Notes: generated by a model not told the origin, from the letters alone. 64,000 nt of DNA from Zygaena filipendulae (GCA_907165275.2 OU015661.1:4099501-4163500); one strand, 5' to 3'; shown: positions 10,534-23,599, counted from the first letter of the stretch. A program made the numbers and translations.

Positions 10534-10553
10534 GTACGTACGTACGTACGTAC
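10534..10553. repeat. (GTAC)5 microsatellite
   Basis: Five perfect GTAC units. The tract is self-complementary. Confidence 0.9.
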
Positions 10554-10659
10554 CTACTTCTAGAAGTATAACGAAAGATACGTTAAATGCTATCAGTATA
10601 TTAACAAATTTGATTTCCCATAAATAAGAAGTTAATAGACGATAATGTACGAAGTTTTA

Positions 10660-10954
10660 TCTGTATAATTATAAAAATGAATCCCTATTCCCTTTGGTCA
10701 CGGCATCACCCGTGAATGGCTGGACCAATTATTTCTGTTTTGTTCTGTTTATTATTGTATGGAGAAGGTTCTTAAAAAAGAAGTTTGGAGTTCCTACAGG
10801 AATTCCGAAACTCACGTGGGTGAATCTCCGAAATGGTTGAACCGATTTTGCCGTGACTTTCACTACTGATCTTATAAGAAGTAAATTAGACTACTTTGGA
10901 GTTCCTGCGGGAATTTAAAAACTCTCGCGACTGAAACCATGGGGCACAGCTAGT
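10660..10954 (+). mobile_element. diverged Helitron copy
   Basis: It ends 'gaaaccatggggcacagCTAGT'. 'ggagttcctgcgggaattt' occurs twice in slightly different form, so it is probably two fused 3' parts. The 5' boundary is approximate. Confidence 0.55.
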
Positions 10955-12917
10955 TAAATATAAAACTACTTCTTTGCTCATGTGTCATTTTAATTTAAAA
11001 AATAATTCACAAAAAATATTGGCGAATGCAAAATATGTAGTACCTATACCTACTGACTTTTTGCCTTCTACCTATTCCGGTTTATTTGAACGAGTGTAAA
11101 AAATTTATGATTTTAAAGGTAGGTAACTTGGCATATAGACTACACAATAATAGTGTGTCATATTATATTGTGTCAGTACGAAGGATAGGTAGGTACTGAA
11201 CCTCTTTCACCAAGACGGACGGAGACCCTCGATCTTTGGTCTTTGTCTGCGTCGCGTGCCTGAGTCACCTATTCTTGGTAAGCACGTAACGTACCTACAA
11301 TATCTGAAGTGGAAACAAGCTCGGAACACGCGGATAATTTGAAAAGTTCACAATCACCGAGTGTCGTGGCTTCAGCACAATTTCCTGTTGAATTAATGGT
11401 CTGTCAATATTGTAGTTCTCCATTAGCCACAGCATGTTGTGCGAACTGGCAATAAAAGAGCAGCGCCATCTCTAGGCGGGGTTTAGTATTGGGCACCGGT
11501 TGCGTTAAAATTCAGCGCTTTTCTGTAAAAAAAAAGTTGCAACTCTTTGTGCAAACATTTGCAAATTACAGGAAGGCTTTGGAAAAAAAGAGCAAGTTTT
11601 AAGGTTCATTTTTTATTTTAATAATAATACTTAAATTGTAAACTATTACTTGAAATTACTATCTAAATTCTAAATACCTAATAATAATTATGAATTAAGT
11701 ATTTTATAAATATCTACTGCTGGAGTCTTTCCTTGTTATGATAGGTTTAAGTAAGTGGGTTTTTTTTTTTAATTATTGAAAACTATTTAATATAGAATTC
11801 AAATAAACTATCTATACGACTAACCATTTTTCATTTGATCATTTGATTGTTGTGACTAAAGCCGGTGAGTTTTCTGACTCTACTAAACCATTTAAGGCCG
11901 CTACACCGAGCTACGGGGCTACGGGAAATTATAAAATGAAACTACAGTAAGTAGTTTTCTTTTATTTCACTGTAGTTGAAACTACCGCTTTTGATACAAA
12001 AAAGAAGAACACAATATAACAACCAGTTAGCATAGAATAGAGAGGATCCGACACCAGAGGGAAAGCTTCGAAACGTTAATGAGCACATCGATCCAAAAGT
12101 CACGTTTATCTAATCTGACTTACGAGCATTTGATGATCTCCATAAATCTAAACAACCTGTTGCATTCAATAAGACACAAGATAAACAAACAGGGGCGTGC
12201 TTCGGGCACCTGATAACGGTAGTCATTACATAGAAATAGCAGCACCCATTGTTCTGCTGTCTCTGACAGCCAAGTGACAGCCCACGTTTCGCCACCCGCC
12301 GCGCGGGGCGCTGTCATCGCGACTGGAACCAGCACTTGGTAAATAATCTGAAATTGATATCCAGTTTATTGTATCGTTTTTGAATAAAATAAGCTATACA
12401 TATAATAATAAAATTATTATTGGACTCGAGCCTAGAAATGGAAGATATACAAGATAAATGAAGAGTTTAACGTGTGGTCCTATGACCACACGATCATAGA
12501 GGTATTACTCTTTAATATTATTCAAAATTCGGTTTAGGATAAAAGCACAAAAATCGATGTGTGAGAAAGGCGCGTTACGTCCGCTCTGAGAGATGTAGAG
12601 ACCGTACAGAAATTTTGTAAACCATTTGATCTATGTAGCTGAAAGGCAGGTAGACAGTTTACAAGTAAGAGACGTCGATTATGAACGGATTTCACATACA
12701 TAGTTCCTTCGAAAGCTCCCAAAAAATATCCTGTGTCACTTAGTTATAAAGTAACTTCCTATAAGGATCGATTATCGCTATATGGATACCTACTTCGAGC
12801 GCCTATTTCATCACAAGTTCTTCATTGGAAATAGATTTTAGAATCGGTTCAGCAGTCCTAGGTATTATTGCCAATACTATAAAAGTAGATGGACTTCAGT
12901 AGCTTGGATTCATATAG
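10955..12917. other. intronic stretch with nothing recognised
   Basis: There is a moderately GC-rich segment at 12240-12320. The two overlapping minus-strand frames over 12110-12335 have no domain match and no start context that I trust. The segment may be a repeat or a conserved element. Confidence 0.35.
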
Positions 12918-13075
12918 GTAGCTGTTCTCCAGAGTTTCAACCCCGTTAATTTTGTGGTCCTCGCGGAAATTTTGGAATAAGAGTATCTACCCCTGACAAC
13001 GTGTATGCAAAACATGATGATCGGTTGATTAGTAAGCTGCGAAAAGATAACAGACAGACAGAGTTAATTTCGTAT
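12918..13075 (-). mobile_element. diverged Helitron copy
   Basis: 'tagctgttctcc' is followed by 'cccctgacaacgtgtatgc' and 'gatgatcggttgattagt', the order expected for a reverse-oriented copy. The terminal hairpin is decayed. Confidence 0.6.
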
Positions 13076-13086
13076 AATTATATAGT

Positions 13087-13295
13087 ACTAGCCCCACGGT
13101 TTTACCCGCGTGAGTTTTGCAATTTCCACGGGAAATTCGTAAAATTCGTTCTAGGCTGACCTCTACTCGGCGAAAGGAAATTTTCCTACCAAATTTCAAG
13201 TCTCTAGGCCTTCTGATTCCAGAGATATCGTGATGAGTCAGTACATATGAGAAAATCTCTTTATACATATTATATAGAAGATAGATTAGTATGGA
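13087..13295 (-). mobile_element. Helitron copy of another subfamily
   Basis: It starts ACTAGCCCCACGGTTTTACCCGCGTG, the typical reverse-oriented 3' terminus. The interior (caaatttcaagtctctaggc) belongs to a different subfamily from its neighbours. Confidence 0.65.
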
Positions 13296-13449
13296 TCGAA
13301 CCAATCTTATCTGAACCCCCTAAAACCTGAAACCCCTATTTCATTCGTTACGTCATACGTGTCGAGGAAGTCGAACTCATAAAAATAAAGTGATAACCAT
13401 GTAATGAAACATGGATGGCGAACGGCTATTAATTATTGTTTTAAGTTTA

Positions 13450-13565
13450 GTGCCTCCCGCAGCGAGGCCGGAGTCCTGTGAGCCCCCTCCCGCCCCGCGT
13501 GGCCACCCCGCGTCCCGCTGCGACACCCCTCCGCCTCCCCTCCCCGGCCGCACGAACTGGGTCGA
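13450..13565. other. C-rich island of unknown role
   Basis: A sharply GC-rich block stands out in AT-rich flanks, with runs such as cctccgcctcccctccccgg. It opens frames on both strands, which is expected of biased sequence and is not evidence of a gene. It could be a regulatory element. Confidence 0.4.
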
Positions 13566-13972
13566 CATTTCAATACTGAAGGCATTTCACAATTTCTATT
13601 GCTCTTTATTGCGACTGTACGACGCAATAAAGTGCTTATTATGCGTATATTAAACGCACTAAACCGACAAAGAATTTGTGGACACTACCGTTTATATGTA
13701 CCACAGCGTCAGATGGGCCTAAAAACTTAAGCGTTTGAACAAACATACCTAGTTTCCTAACACCGGCTTTCCTTGGCATGGAAATGAAGTCTTAGTACAG
13801 ACTACATACACAAAAGCTGAGGCGCCATCGCCATACCAACCAATACCAATACCATACCCATTTTTTTTGTCGTGTATGGTAGGTACTAGGTATATACTAT
13901 ATATACTATATATCAAAGTAACATTTAATATTATAAAAAAGTTAAAATGCAAAAATGGCGAGTAAAACGATT

Positions 13973-14045
13973 TACCCCTGGTGGGACTCGAACCCACAAT
14001 CCCCGGCTTAGGAGGCCGATGCCTTATCCATTAGGCCACAGGGGC
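13973..14045 (-). tRNA. tRNA-Arg (anticodon CCT)
   Basis: This is a full cloverleaf on the minus strand: acceptor GCCCCTG/CAGGGGT with discriminator A, D arm GCCTAATGGATAAGGC, anticodon loop CTCCTAA (anticodon at 14010-14012 on the plus strand as AGG), and T arm GTGGG-TTCGAGT-CCCAC. The A and B boxes are intact. The 3' CCA is not encoded, as is normal in animals. The first Pol III stop is a TTTT run (AAAA at 13964-13967 on the plus strand). There is no intron. It reads AGG codons and appears functional. Confidence 0.97.
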
Positions 14046-14255
14046 TTGAACTTCTTGGTTGAAAATAGCGTCATACTACTACTTCTGTGTAAAAATACTT
14101 GTAAGTAATAAATATCTTGAAAACAAGATAAACTACTGTTAAAAAAAATAATAAACCACTTTTTAACAAACTGACTTTCCTTTGCTCTACAAAACGTTCT
14201 CCAAAGAGAAACTCGTCCTCAAACCTTATATGTTATTTCGATAAGCTTCGTACGA

Positions 14256-14328
14256 GCCCGGATAGCTCAGTCGGTAGAGCATTGGACTTTTAATCCAAGG
14301 GTCCAGGGTTCAAGTCCCTGTTCGGGCG
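14256..14328 (+). tRNA. tRNA-Lys (anticodon TTT)
   Basis: This is an intact cloverleaf: acceptor GCCCGGA/TTCGGGC with discriminator G, D arm GCTCAGTCGGTAGAGC, anticodon loop CTTTTAA (anticodon 14289-14291), and T arm CAGGG-TTCAAGT-CCCTG. It is followed directly by a strong Pol III terminator. It points away from the tRNA-Arg gene 210 bases to the left and appears functional. Confidence 0.97.
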
Positions 14329-14333
14329 ATCTC

Positions 14334-14354
14334 TTTTTTTCTGTTTTTTTTTTT
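14334..14354 (+). terminator. Pol III terminator of tRNA-Lys
   Basis: Two T runs (TTTTTTT at 14334-14340 and a longer one just after CTG) follow the mature 3' end by six bases. Confidence 0.85.
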
Positions 14355-15936
14355 TATCATAATAAGTTTATGTATTTACACTTAACCGGAGTTATACTGT
14401 TTTAATAATTAACAACTTTCCTGTCAACGTTTTTAGTAATAAATATTTGTAACGCGCTGTTTGGATAATATTGACACAACCGAAAAAGTCCTGACAGTTT
14501 ACTTCCCCATGTGCAATATGCACCCCTATTATATTTGACGTACCCGTCCTACCTATAGTACCTTAACATTTTCTTTGGCTAATGTAGAGTCGGTTGTTTT
14601 GAAGTAAACAAAGTTATGTCACAAACAATATAGGTACCTACAAGTACAGGACCAGAAATTTTCCATAAACAATTCGAGTTTGTTACCTTTTGATTAGATA
14701 CCTATGTTCATGCTTTGAAGGATGAAGTATGGTCAGTGTGTTTAACCCACTGTACCATATGGCATATATTGTGGATTACAATTTGCAAACTTTCAAAACG
14801 TCTAGTCAGGTAACGGGTAATTAATGCCATTTTGTGTGAATTGTTTGCTTTTCCAATAAGACATGTAGAGGTATGTTTAACCAAGAAATTGATGAGGGTT
14901 ATTTATAATAACCGGGTAATATGAATAAAATAAAAAATCTATAGCAATATAATTTCTAGCAATCGAATTAATAGTGTGATTCGTAAGAGTTTGTTATTAA
15001 TTGTTTTTTCGATAACCAGAGAATGTACTTTCCCGAAACACGTTTTAGGGTTCAGTTGTTGGGTGGTATAAATTGTGAGCATACCATAGAATTAATAGCA
15101 CAGCAATTTCACAGGTGGTGGAACCATCTTACAACATCTTTCGGCGTGAACGTAATTTTGCGCCGTTCTACGTACACACATCATTTTGCGTTTCTTCGAA
15201 AGGAATTTTGAATTCAAATAACGGTCCATGTGTTATATATATCTCTATTAGGTACCTACTCATAGTAGCTATATGTATATAGGTATGGAATAAAGTTATT
15301 TTATATTTTCATTTTTATTTCATCGCCGCAAAAGCTTACCTCCAAAATTAATTTTACGTAATCTTGCTAACTTTCTGATTGCTCTTAAACTCGCTGGAGA
15401 GATGATGAACCATACGTTACAATAGATCAATGGAGTATTAAATAGAGTATTTAAAAAAGTCTGATGTTTATCCAGAAAATTATTTCGTTTTGGGCGTGTT
15501 TATAAAAAGAAAATTTAATGCTGTTTCACTTGAATTGGTTGGATCGGTTTGTCTATTTTTTAATTTTCTTAACAGTCTTAAGATTTTTATTAAGTCTTTT
15601 AATTTTAATTAAAATAGTTGCCCGAAAAATTGGAAATGCCGGAATAAATATTGTTGTGGTATTTATGTAAATTTAAAATCTGTACAGATCAACGTCTGTC
15701 GAGTCAGCTAGTACATTTTTTCTTTCTAATGCTCCACGATTCATCGTAACTATCCGGAACCTAAATTGACATAAAACATTTCTTGTCTCCGCTAAGTTAT
15801 TTAGTGCGTCGGAAAGTCTAATCAAGAGGAAGGTATGGACGAGTCGGTGGATCCCGCAGGTTGACTGCACGCGGCGATCACTCACTTGCACTTTTAATTA
15901 ATTTATTTATCGAGTTCGCGAATCGACGGCGCAACT
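14355..15936. other. intronic stretch with nothing recognised
   Basis: AT-rich sequence. The frames near 15023-15211 and 15673-15891 have no recognisable content. Confidence 0.4.
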
Positions 15937-16003
15937 CGCGCCGACGCCCCGCCCCGCCGCCGCCTATAAAAGCCGTCGAGGACCGGTGACGTCCGTCAGT
16001 TTT
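15937..16003 (+). promoter_or_regulatory. candidate TATA-type Pol II promoter
   Basis: A GC box (gccccgccccgccgccg, 15946-15962) is followed by TATAAAAG at 15965-15972 and an arthropod initiator TCAGTT at 15996-16001. The initiator A (15998) lies 33 bases after the first T of TATA, close to the usual 30-31. The GC-rich island sits abruptly in AT-rich intron sequence. The start site is predicted and not observed. Confidence 0.6.
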
Positions 16004-16183
16004 CTCAGGGACGCTCCGGGCGTCCGACGCCCACCCCTCGGGGAAATGTGCCGGAAGGACGAGGGTTACTTTTTTGAAATTTTAGAAAAATAGTTAAAAT
16101 ATATTGGATGTAGAGTCAATGGGTTAGGTGTAGGGTTCGGTCGTCGTCAGCGGGCGGCGGTGGTGGTCGGCGGTGACCTTGAG
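15998..16183 (+). other. predicted first exon (5' leader) of an internal transcript
   Basis: From the predicted start the sequence runs 186 bases to a good donor, GAG|GTGAGT. It contains one short upstream-type frame, ATG at 16046-16048 to TAG at 16091-16093 (15 residues), and no long coding frame up to the donor. It could start an alternative metalloproteinase transcript that lacks the propeptide exons, a nested gene, or a long non-coding RNA. The partner acceptor is not identified. The 109-codon frame at 16160-16489 crosses the donor and is not favoured. Confidence 0.45.
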
Positions 16184-19100
16184 GTGAGTGAGTGCACGCG
16201 CGGCGCGAGGGCGCGAGTCGATAGGCCCCGCGCTGGGCCGCCGCCGCGCCGCGCGCCCTCCGCCCAACGCTCGCACGCTGCACTACAGCTGTTCAATGCG
16301 TTGCTAATCCACATTTATTTTATTGCTCTTAGTGGCACACAACTTTTTAACGTATTCTTCATTCAAATTTTTTTATTTGCTATAATTTGTTTATCACTTT
16401 ATAGTCAGCTACCCCTTATTCTCAATTCTGAAGCTAAAAAGAATCGGGGATCTACATTTAATTGCAAATCTCGCGTGAGATATGCCTAAATAACACCTAG
16501 AGAAGATATACGTTATTACCGCTTTAAGAGCTTCCTTTCCCAACTATTTTTTATAATATTTAATAGAAATCCAATAAAATACCAATAATGTTAACATTGG
16601 CTTCTAATACATTTTTACCAACGCATCTGATAGTCCATCAGATGCGTATGAACTCAACGGTTATACGTGCAATCAGAGAGAAGGTAATCACTACGTGCCT
16701 GCAATAACCTAATTCTAATATGTATAACGCGACATACCTTCATTCTGACATTGCTGCTCTTCTTCTTCTTCTTCTGTAATAATGGCGTCTATAATTATAA
16801 TTTGCCAATGACAATGTTTCTTAATAATAAAAATCTCATTGCTGCTCTAATAAACTTATTCGTAAGGGGCGAAAAGGGTAGTAATTGTATTAAACAATAT
16901 CTCTTGAATGAAGTGAATGAAGAAATGAATGAAGAAGTGGCAAAACGCACCATTACAAATCACATAAACATTTATATGTAATATGGTTTAGCAGTCCATG
17001 GAAGTTGGATATTTTTTGTTTTTTCACTGATCAACGCCCATTTTTCATGTCGATTTTTTGTAATCTTTCCAATAAACGAGCATCACTATCATCAGTAACA
17101 GTCTATTCTGGCTAAAGAAGGTTACAACTTACAACAGAGGACCACACTTTTATCCTAACAAATAAATAGTTTTAACGTAAATGATTTTTTTGTATAGTTC
17201 TGCGATTGTGATAGCTCATATTGAAGTAAGACTCTCGTCAATACGTCGGTATAGAATTTGTAAATGATGCAAACGATACATACATAGAAATACTTATTAG
17301 AATACTAGACCAGTACGTATTTATAATAATTTATTCTAAGAATAAAATAAATGTCATTTACTGTTGACGCCAGCTTTCGTTAAAGTTGTCTATTTTGACG
17401 ATTTGAGTAAAACTTTTTTCGTACATCCAATGATTTATCATCGTTCGTTCAGATAAACCATTCCTTGAATTTTCGTAAACGAACCAACTTCGGGGATCGA
17501 AAAATCGGGACCCTCATAAATCGCCGAGTAACACGGGGCCACCGAGTACGTATTTGGTCGCCAGCCAAGTATATAGACTCGCAGTAATTACTGTCTCAGG
17601 AGCGGCTCTCTTAATTTGCTTAATTTACTCTAACACGCGTCTGTAAAAGTTAAATTGCATGATTTAGTACATAAGGGATTCAATAACGGGTTAAAAACGA
17701 GTATTCGAATTAAAATGTTCTGTTTTCACGAATCGTTTGGGGTGCGGATGAAATGTACGCAGTCGTAACGAAACGATTTCCGTGATCAAATATTTGGGGT
17801 CACTGGTTTGTAGAAAAAAAAAACAATCGGTAAAATAAAAACACATGAGCATTATGATTTTATGAACCCGAAAACAGAATAGTAATTACTGAAGATATAC
17901 ATACATGCGTTCGAAATTCGACGAATATTATCTAATTAAGTGTATGCTACTCTATACTTACAGCATGAATTTTAGATAGGTAGGCGGCATCCGAAGACCA
18001 ACCACACGAGGACAATATGCTCAGATGTAAATGTCAGGCGCGGACTGGGGGAATTACATAGTTACAAACTACAGTTATTCATGTTGAACACGCAATTTTT
18101 GAGTAGGTAAATTACAACTTCTATTTTTTTAGGAATTTTCCTTAGGATCACGTAATAAGAAAATAAAATTTAATAGAAATCTATACAACCTTGAACTTGT
18201 GTACAGGAAGATGGTTTATTCAATCATAATAAAAATGCAGCTATCGATGCAAATACTAATAATAATAATAATAGTTAAGACAAGGACGAGCTCCTTACCT
18301 GATAAACCAATTAGGTATAGTTTAGTTATCCTTGTACTATGTTATATCTAAGCTCTTATAATAAAAAACATTAAAATATTTTGAAAATGAAAACTAAATA
18401 TTTTCGTACAAAGACACAAGAAAATATTTTTCTTGTACAAATTTACGTGGATTCGTATAAAAATCTGTCACTCGTAAATTAATTCAGTGACTGAGGAAAC
18501 TCAAATATTAAGATTTATACGAGTCACAGAGAAGAGGTGCGGATGGGTCTGTGCAGCGGTAAACCAGGATGATGTGACACAATTTAAGAGAAAGGTTTTT
18601 AAGTAATTCTGGCTTTGTGCCGCGGCCGTCTAGCTTTGAACCTTTACTCGCACACAAATAATTTAATAGACGTGCTCTTGTGTATTGTCATTGTAATAAA
18701 ATTGAGATAAGGAAAGAAAGCAGCCGCCGTAATTAAAGAAGGATCTTTCTTTTCTTTTGTATTTAATATTTTAATTGCCACTTTGATACTAAACTTTTCC
18801 CTCGCGAAGTAATATAATATTGTTATCTGTTACACTCTCATTCGTTTCACAGTAAAACATTTTACTGATATTAAATTTTCCCAAAAAGATCCCGAGTGTT
18901 TTCGACGGTGACCACTTTTTTATTCATTACATGCGCGCTTTGTTGGATTGCAGTGCAAACATTTTAATTGATGAACAATGAAAATTCTTTGTGCGAAATT
19001 ACAGGACACAATTTGCAATAAAAAAAAACAAAAAGGCAATTTCGTGACAGTATTTGTGAAATACGAACTTTTTATTACATAGCCAGTAATTGGGAAAATT

Positions 19101-22100
19101 AATCGTAAATTTTCCCATCTTATTAATTTTTATTCCATTGTCTTTTATTGCCGATGGCAATATTCTAATAATATTAGTAATACCAATGTTTTAGTACAAT
19201 ACATAATTAAATAGGATTCCAAAACTTAATGTCTTTCAGAAAATATACATAGATAATTAGATATTGCAATGTTTGTATGTATAGATAGAATTTTGTTACA
19301 AAGTAGGTATTTGTATATTTTATTGATTAGAATGGGACGTTCGGTTTTCGCATATCAACACAGGGAAATACCCTTAGCCTCAGGTAAACCTTTGCTGAAA
19401 CTATGTTTTGGAACCAAAAGGCAGCCATAAATCTAGAAAACTCGCAGAGACCGAGGTAAATTTTGCTAGTGCGGGCTCAATCAAAAATGTTTACCGGCCG
19501 AGTCAGGGGCTCCGATATTTTCGTCCCAACCAACGTTGCTTTGCATTACTCGTACATTCGGTCATGTCAGCAAACCAGAGTGCAACAGATATAGGTACAA
19601 ACACACATATAATATAGGACTTAGGTAACATTTGATCGCGAAAAAATTTATATACGTAGATATGTGGTTCCCGAGGTAATCCGGAAATTCACAACGGGAA
19701 ACCTGGTGAACAGCTGGTTGGTATACAATAAACAAGGCTGTTTACAACTTTGTGTCTGGGTGTATAATCTTTATTGGGAAAACTCGGCATACGACCGCAT
19801 TTGTTATTTGGCAGCTTCGACATCACATAGAGAATATTTTAAACGCATCAATACGCTTACAATAAAACTTACAAAAATGATTAAATGTTAAAATACATGT
19901 TTTTATTTAATTTATTTAATGTAACTATGTACATATTATGGATAATCTTATTAAGGTCTTTATTCATACCTACATGGAGTGATTCCCCTATGTTTTAAAA
20001 TTTCACCTTTATAGGAATGATGTAAAAAAATACATATTAGTATTGATGTTATATTTTCTTGAGTTCCCTGCCCACCCTAAACCTCTATATTATTTTTTAT
20101 TTTATTAAACCGAAGCAACCTCCAAGCAAACAAATATTAATCCGACAAATCGTTAACAAGCAACAATAATCTATGTGACGCTACTTTCGTAGTAGGTATA
20201 AGCTCGGGACTTATGACATAGGTAGCCTCTTGCGCCTTAGTGGAGGACTCTACAATATACTTTTTGTTTAATTCCCTTTTATCTGAATAAATCCGGTCTG
20301 TTAGCTCATTGTTAATTGCCAGGTAGCGCGTGGTATAATGTAGAATCAGATGCAGCTGAATGGGCGCTCGGTTGGCTGCGAATTCCAGAATGCAAATTCA
20401 TCGCTTGCTAACAAACAGTTGAATGCAAAAAAAATTAACAATACTACTAAAAAATTAACAATGTATACATTTTTTTAAGGCTTACCGATCAAACCAATTG
20501 CATACAAAATTCTTAGTCCTGGAGTGGGTGAATGTGTATTAGCTACCTAATCCTGCACCAAAATACATATAAGTTGTCTATCGGTTATGCTTTAAAGGAT
20601 ATGTTATTTATTATGCTTTAAAGGATAATATGTATTTCGCGCATGTAAAAATAAAATAAAAGTAATTTCACGCAAGATTTTTTGCGACACATAAATAGTA
20701 TCTTCTAGTATCAACGTTTCCTAACTGCAACAAATGAAGAGTAGGTACTCACTACCCGCAGATGCATATCGGAAACATCAGAACTATGGTAACTACGCAC
20801 AAAGGAATAACTCACTAGCGTAGGTTCTGCAGTTTGATTGCTTCACAGATATAACATCGCCCAGCACTGCCGTCTGTTTGTACCATCAAATACGTATATT
20901 AACCGATCGATCAAATCACCAGCCAGTTATATTTATATGAAATCAAATAGAACACATTTTCGTCGACTCACTTAAAATTTGAACACATTCGCCGATTTCC
21001 GGCCGCATATAGAACATTTCCTGCCGTCGAGCCGACAGCCGAATACTGAGTTCTCCCTGATTCCACAATCGCTGGAGGTTGTTTTGAACATCGTTTTTAT
21101 TTCATCATAATTCCTTTTTCAATTTCTAGCGGCGAGATTGGTGCATAAAACTCGCGTTAACATTCGAGCAGTTGTGGAACGGTTTACTCCCGACTGTAAC
21201 CGGTTTATACCGGTACAGAGTGTTAGGAGATAGAGTTTCTTTATTATACGTGTAATCATTTTGTGTTACGACGGACGTCGCAGCTTGTGAGTGTTATTAA
21301 GGCATCCCTGTCCCCTGCGAGCTTTTATGTCACGTGATTTTAAAGTGACTGCCATACATTGTTTCTGCTTAGTACCTATGATTTAGAAGCACTCTATGTT
21401 TTAGGTTATTTAAAGGTACATAACGGATGAAGTTGAGCAGGATTGTTGTTTACTCTTGTTATTTGCTTTCCTAAAATGATCGAATAATGATTCTATTTAT
21501 TCCGAAGTCAGTCACATAACGCTTAGGTACTAAACATGTAGGTATTGACTGTTTTTTTAACAAAGAAGGTGTGTTTGTAATACAATGTTATTGAAATTGT
21601 TATGTGCCGCGTACCCACACCTTGTTTTCCCTTACGTTCCGGGATTCCCTTTCTCTCGGTATTGATATTTACTTTTAGTGCCATGGGTAACGTTTTTTCT
21701 CCTTAAGCAATCTCCATTATCGAGATCCTAAGGCGGCTCGGTCTGTTACATGTAAGTATTACCGCACAGCATTCATGATTACAAATTTAGACCGTCGCAG
21801 CTAATATGAATGACAACGGGACAACCTACTCGACATTCATTTCCCTTGGCGCCCTTCTCTTATAATAACTTACAAGGAAACTTCGCCTTGAGGTAATGCA
21901 CGATATACCCCGGAGTAAGAAGAAAACAATAAACATACGTACCTACGTAGGTAACCTACTTGTAATATTACCTAATATAAAATTTGTAACTAATACGTAC
22001 TCGATACTAGGTAATACAACATCTCGTAATATCATAATAATTTATAGGTCCAATCCAACCACCCTCTTCTTATGATACGGCACTTGGAGGTGTACAATTG

Positions 22101-22190
22101 GCTCGCGCCATTGAATAGCGTGAAATTACAGACAGACTACAATTTTCGACGTTTGAATTGCTGAGCTGCAAACACATTTATACATATCTG
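16184..22190. other. intronic stretch with little recognised
   Basis: AT-rich after a GC-rich shoulder (16184-16290). There is a small hairpin at 16621-16647 (acgcatctga with its complement) and a TTC repeat at 16756-16776. No exon or transposon is recognised with confidence. Confidence 0.35.
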
Positions 22191-22765
22191 ATGAAGGCGC
22201 GGGCGTTGGCGCCCTATAATCCAGCTCAGACCCTTGAATGCGAGCGGGCGGGTGGTCGAGGGTAGAGAGGCCCTTCAATCAGCCCTCGCGGGTGAACAGG
22301 GCGGCGGCGGGGTAGCGGCCGGGAGGGGGCACGAGGACCTTTGAGACAGACTTTGCCACGAGCCACTGGCGGACACTTCAAGTAATGATTCATTCTACTG
22401 ATGACTGACGCAGCTAATACAGCATTTTTTAAGTTTCCCCCTTCGTGATATTCAGTTAAGGATTAAAGATTCCATCAGCTTAGTTTCAATTCTCATAAAT
22501 TTGTTTTCGCGTAGCATTTCTGTGGAACTAGTTTTCAATTCCACATAACTAATGAATCCCTACAATCTCTTGTGTGTAGACATTCTTAATTTCGTTCCGA
22601 TTAAACAAAGTAAACCGGTTTAACGAGAGCTTAACTACAAACAAGTGGATTGACAGAGGCGGACGCCCGCCCGGTGGAACCTGGAGCGCCGAGCGAGTGA
22701 ATGACTGCGATTTACGCTCCGGTGCGCGGTGACAAAGTCACCCGTTTTATCCGCAGTCCACCATT
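22191..22765. promoter_or_regulatory. GC-rich islands, possibly regulatory
   Basis: Two GC-rich blocks (22195-22340 and 22650-22745) interrupt AT-rich sequence, with strings such as gggcggcggcggggtagcgg. No TATA-initiator pair or coding frame was found. The assignment rests on composition only. Confidence 0.25.
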
Positions 22766-22897
22766 TTATACAAGACAATGGTGATGCTCGCGTCATCGCA
22801 CTGTGTACATAATTAAAGGGCCTTACAGCGGTGAAACTAACCCGCTAAGAAAATTGTATCATCGATATTACTATAGACTACATTGTTATATTGGATA

Positions 22898-23002
22898 ATA
22901 ATTCTACAGCATTACAAAATATTAAGAAACTCCAAATAGTTGCCGTTTTTGGCAATTTTTTTCTTAACTTTTTTATATAAAGTTTCAATGCTGCAGAATT
23001 AT
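22898..23002. repeat. imperfect hairpin of about 105 bases
   Basis: The arms ataattctacagcatt (22898) and aatgctgcagaattat (ending 23002) pair with one mismatch. Further pairing continues inward through ttaagaaa and ends at ttgcc-gtttt-tggcaa. It could be a small MITE or a microRNA-like precursor. Confidence 0.55.
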
Positions 23003-23599
23003 CATAAAAAATTAATACTGTCCTACTTAGTAATTTTTATAGAGCATACTGTACTTCCAATCCTGTTAGGACCTTAAAACTCTATAAAAGATACGCAGAA
23101 ATATTTAATCTGTCGCTCGACTGCTCTTTGATGTAGAGGTGGAAGGCAATTGAAAAATATCATCGCTTCTGTTCTGTGATAGAATTCGCATAATAATAGC
23201 CTTTTTGTAAACGAGGACAGCGCGAGCGGCGCAGTGTTGGCGACGTAGTTTATAATCTTCTACTGGGTATGATTAAAAAAAAAAGGTTTTTCATTAGCAA
23301 TTTTATTTTCAGTCAAAGTTTTCCATATTTTGTTTAGAGTAAATAAGTTACGACGATTTTCGCAGTCATAATTGTTTTAATCTACTAAAAATTCCAATTA
23401 AAAGTTGTTTTATCTCTTTCGGGGCTTAGTCTCAGTTAACAGGCCGACCGGAGCTTGACTCTTATTTTGTTTTGTCTCCTTTTTATTTATATACCATTAA
23501 TATAAAGGTATATCTCGTAAAAAGTAAGTAAAAAGTTTTTTAGTTATCTATATTCAGTTTAACTGCGAAATTTGTTAAATTAATTTTAAAATAAAACTG

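Noticed and set aside
13411..13653. Proline-rich frames on both strands over the C-rich island
   Set aside because: Both strands are open because of base composition. A metalloproteinase hinge would also have to come after the catalytic domain.
16160..16489. 109-codon open frame downstream of the GC island
   Set aside because: It crosses a strong splice donor at 16183, begins in biased GC-rich sequence and turns into AT-driven hydrophobic sequence. No domain is recognisable.
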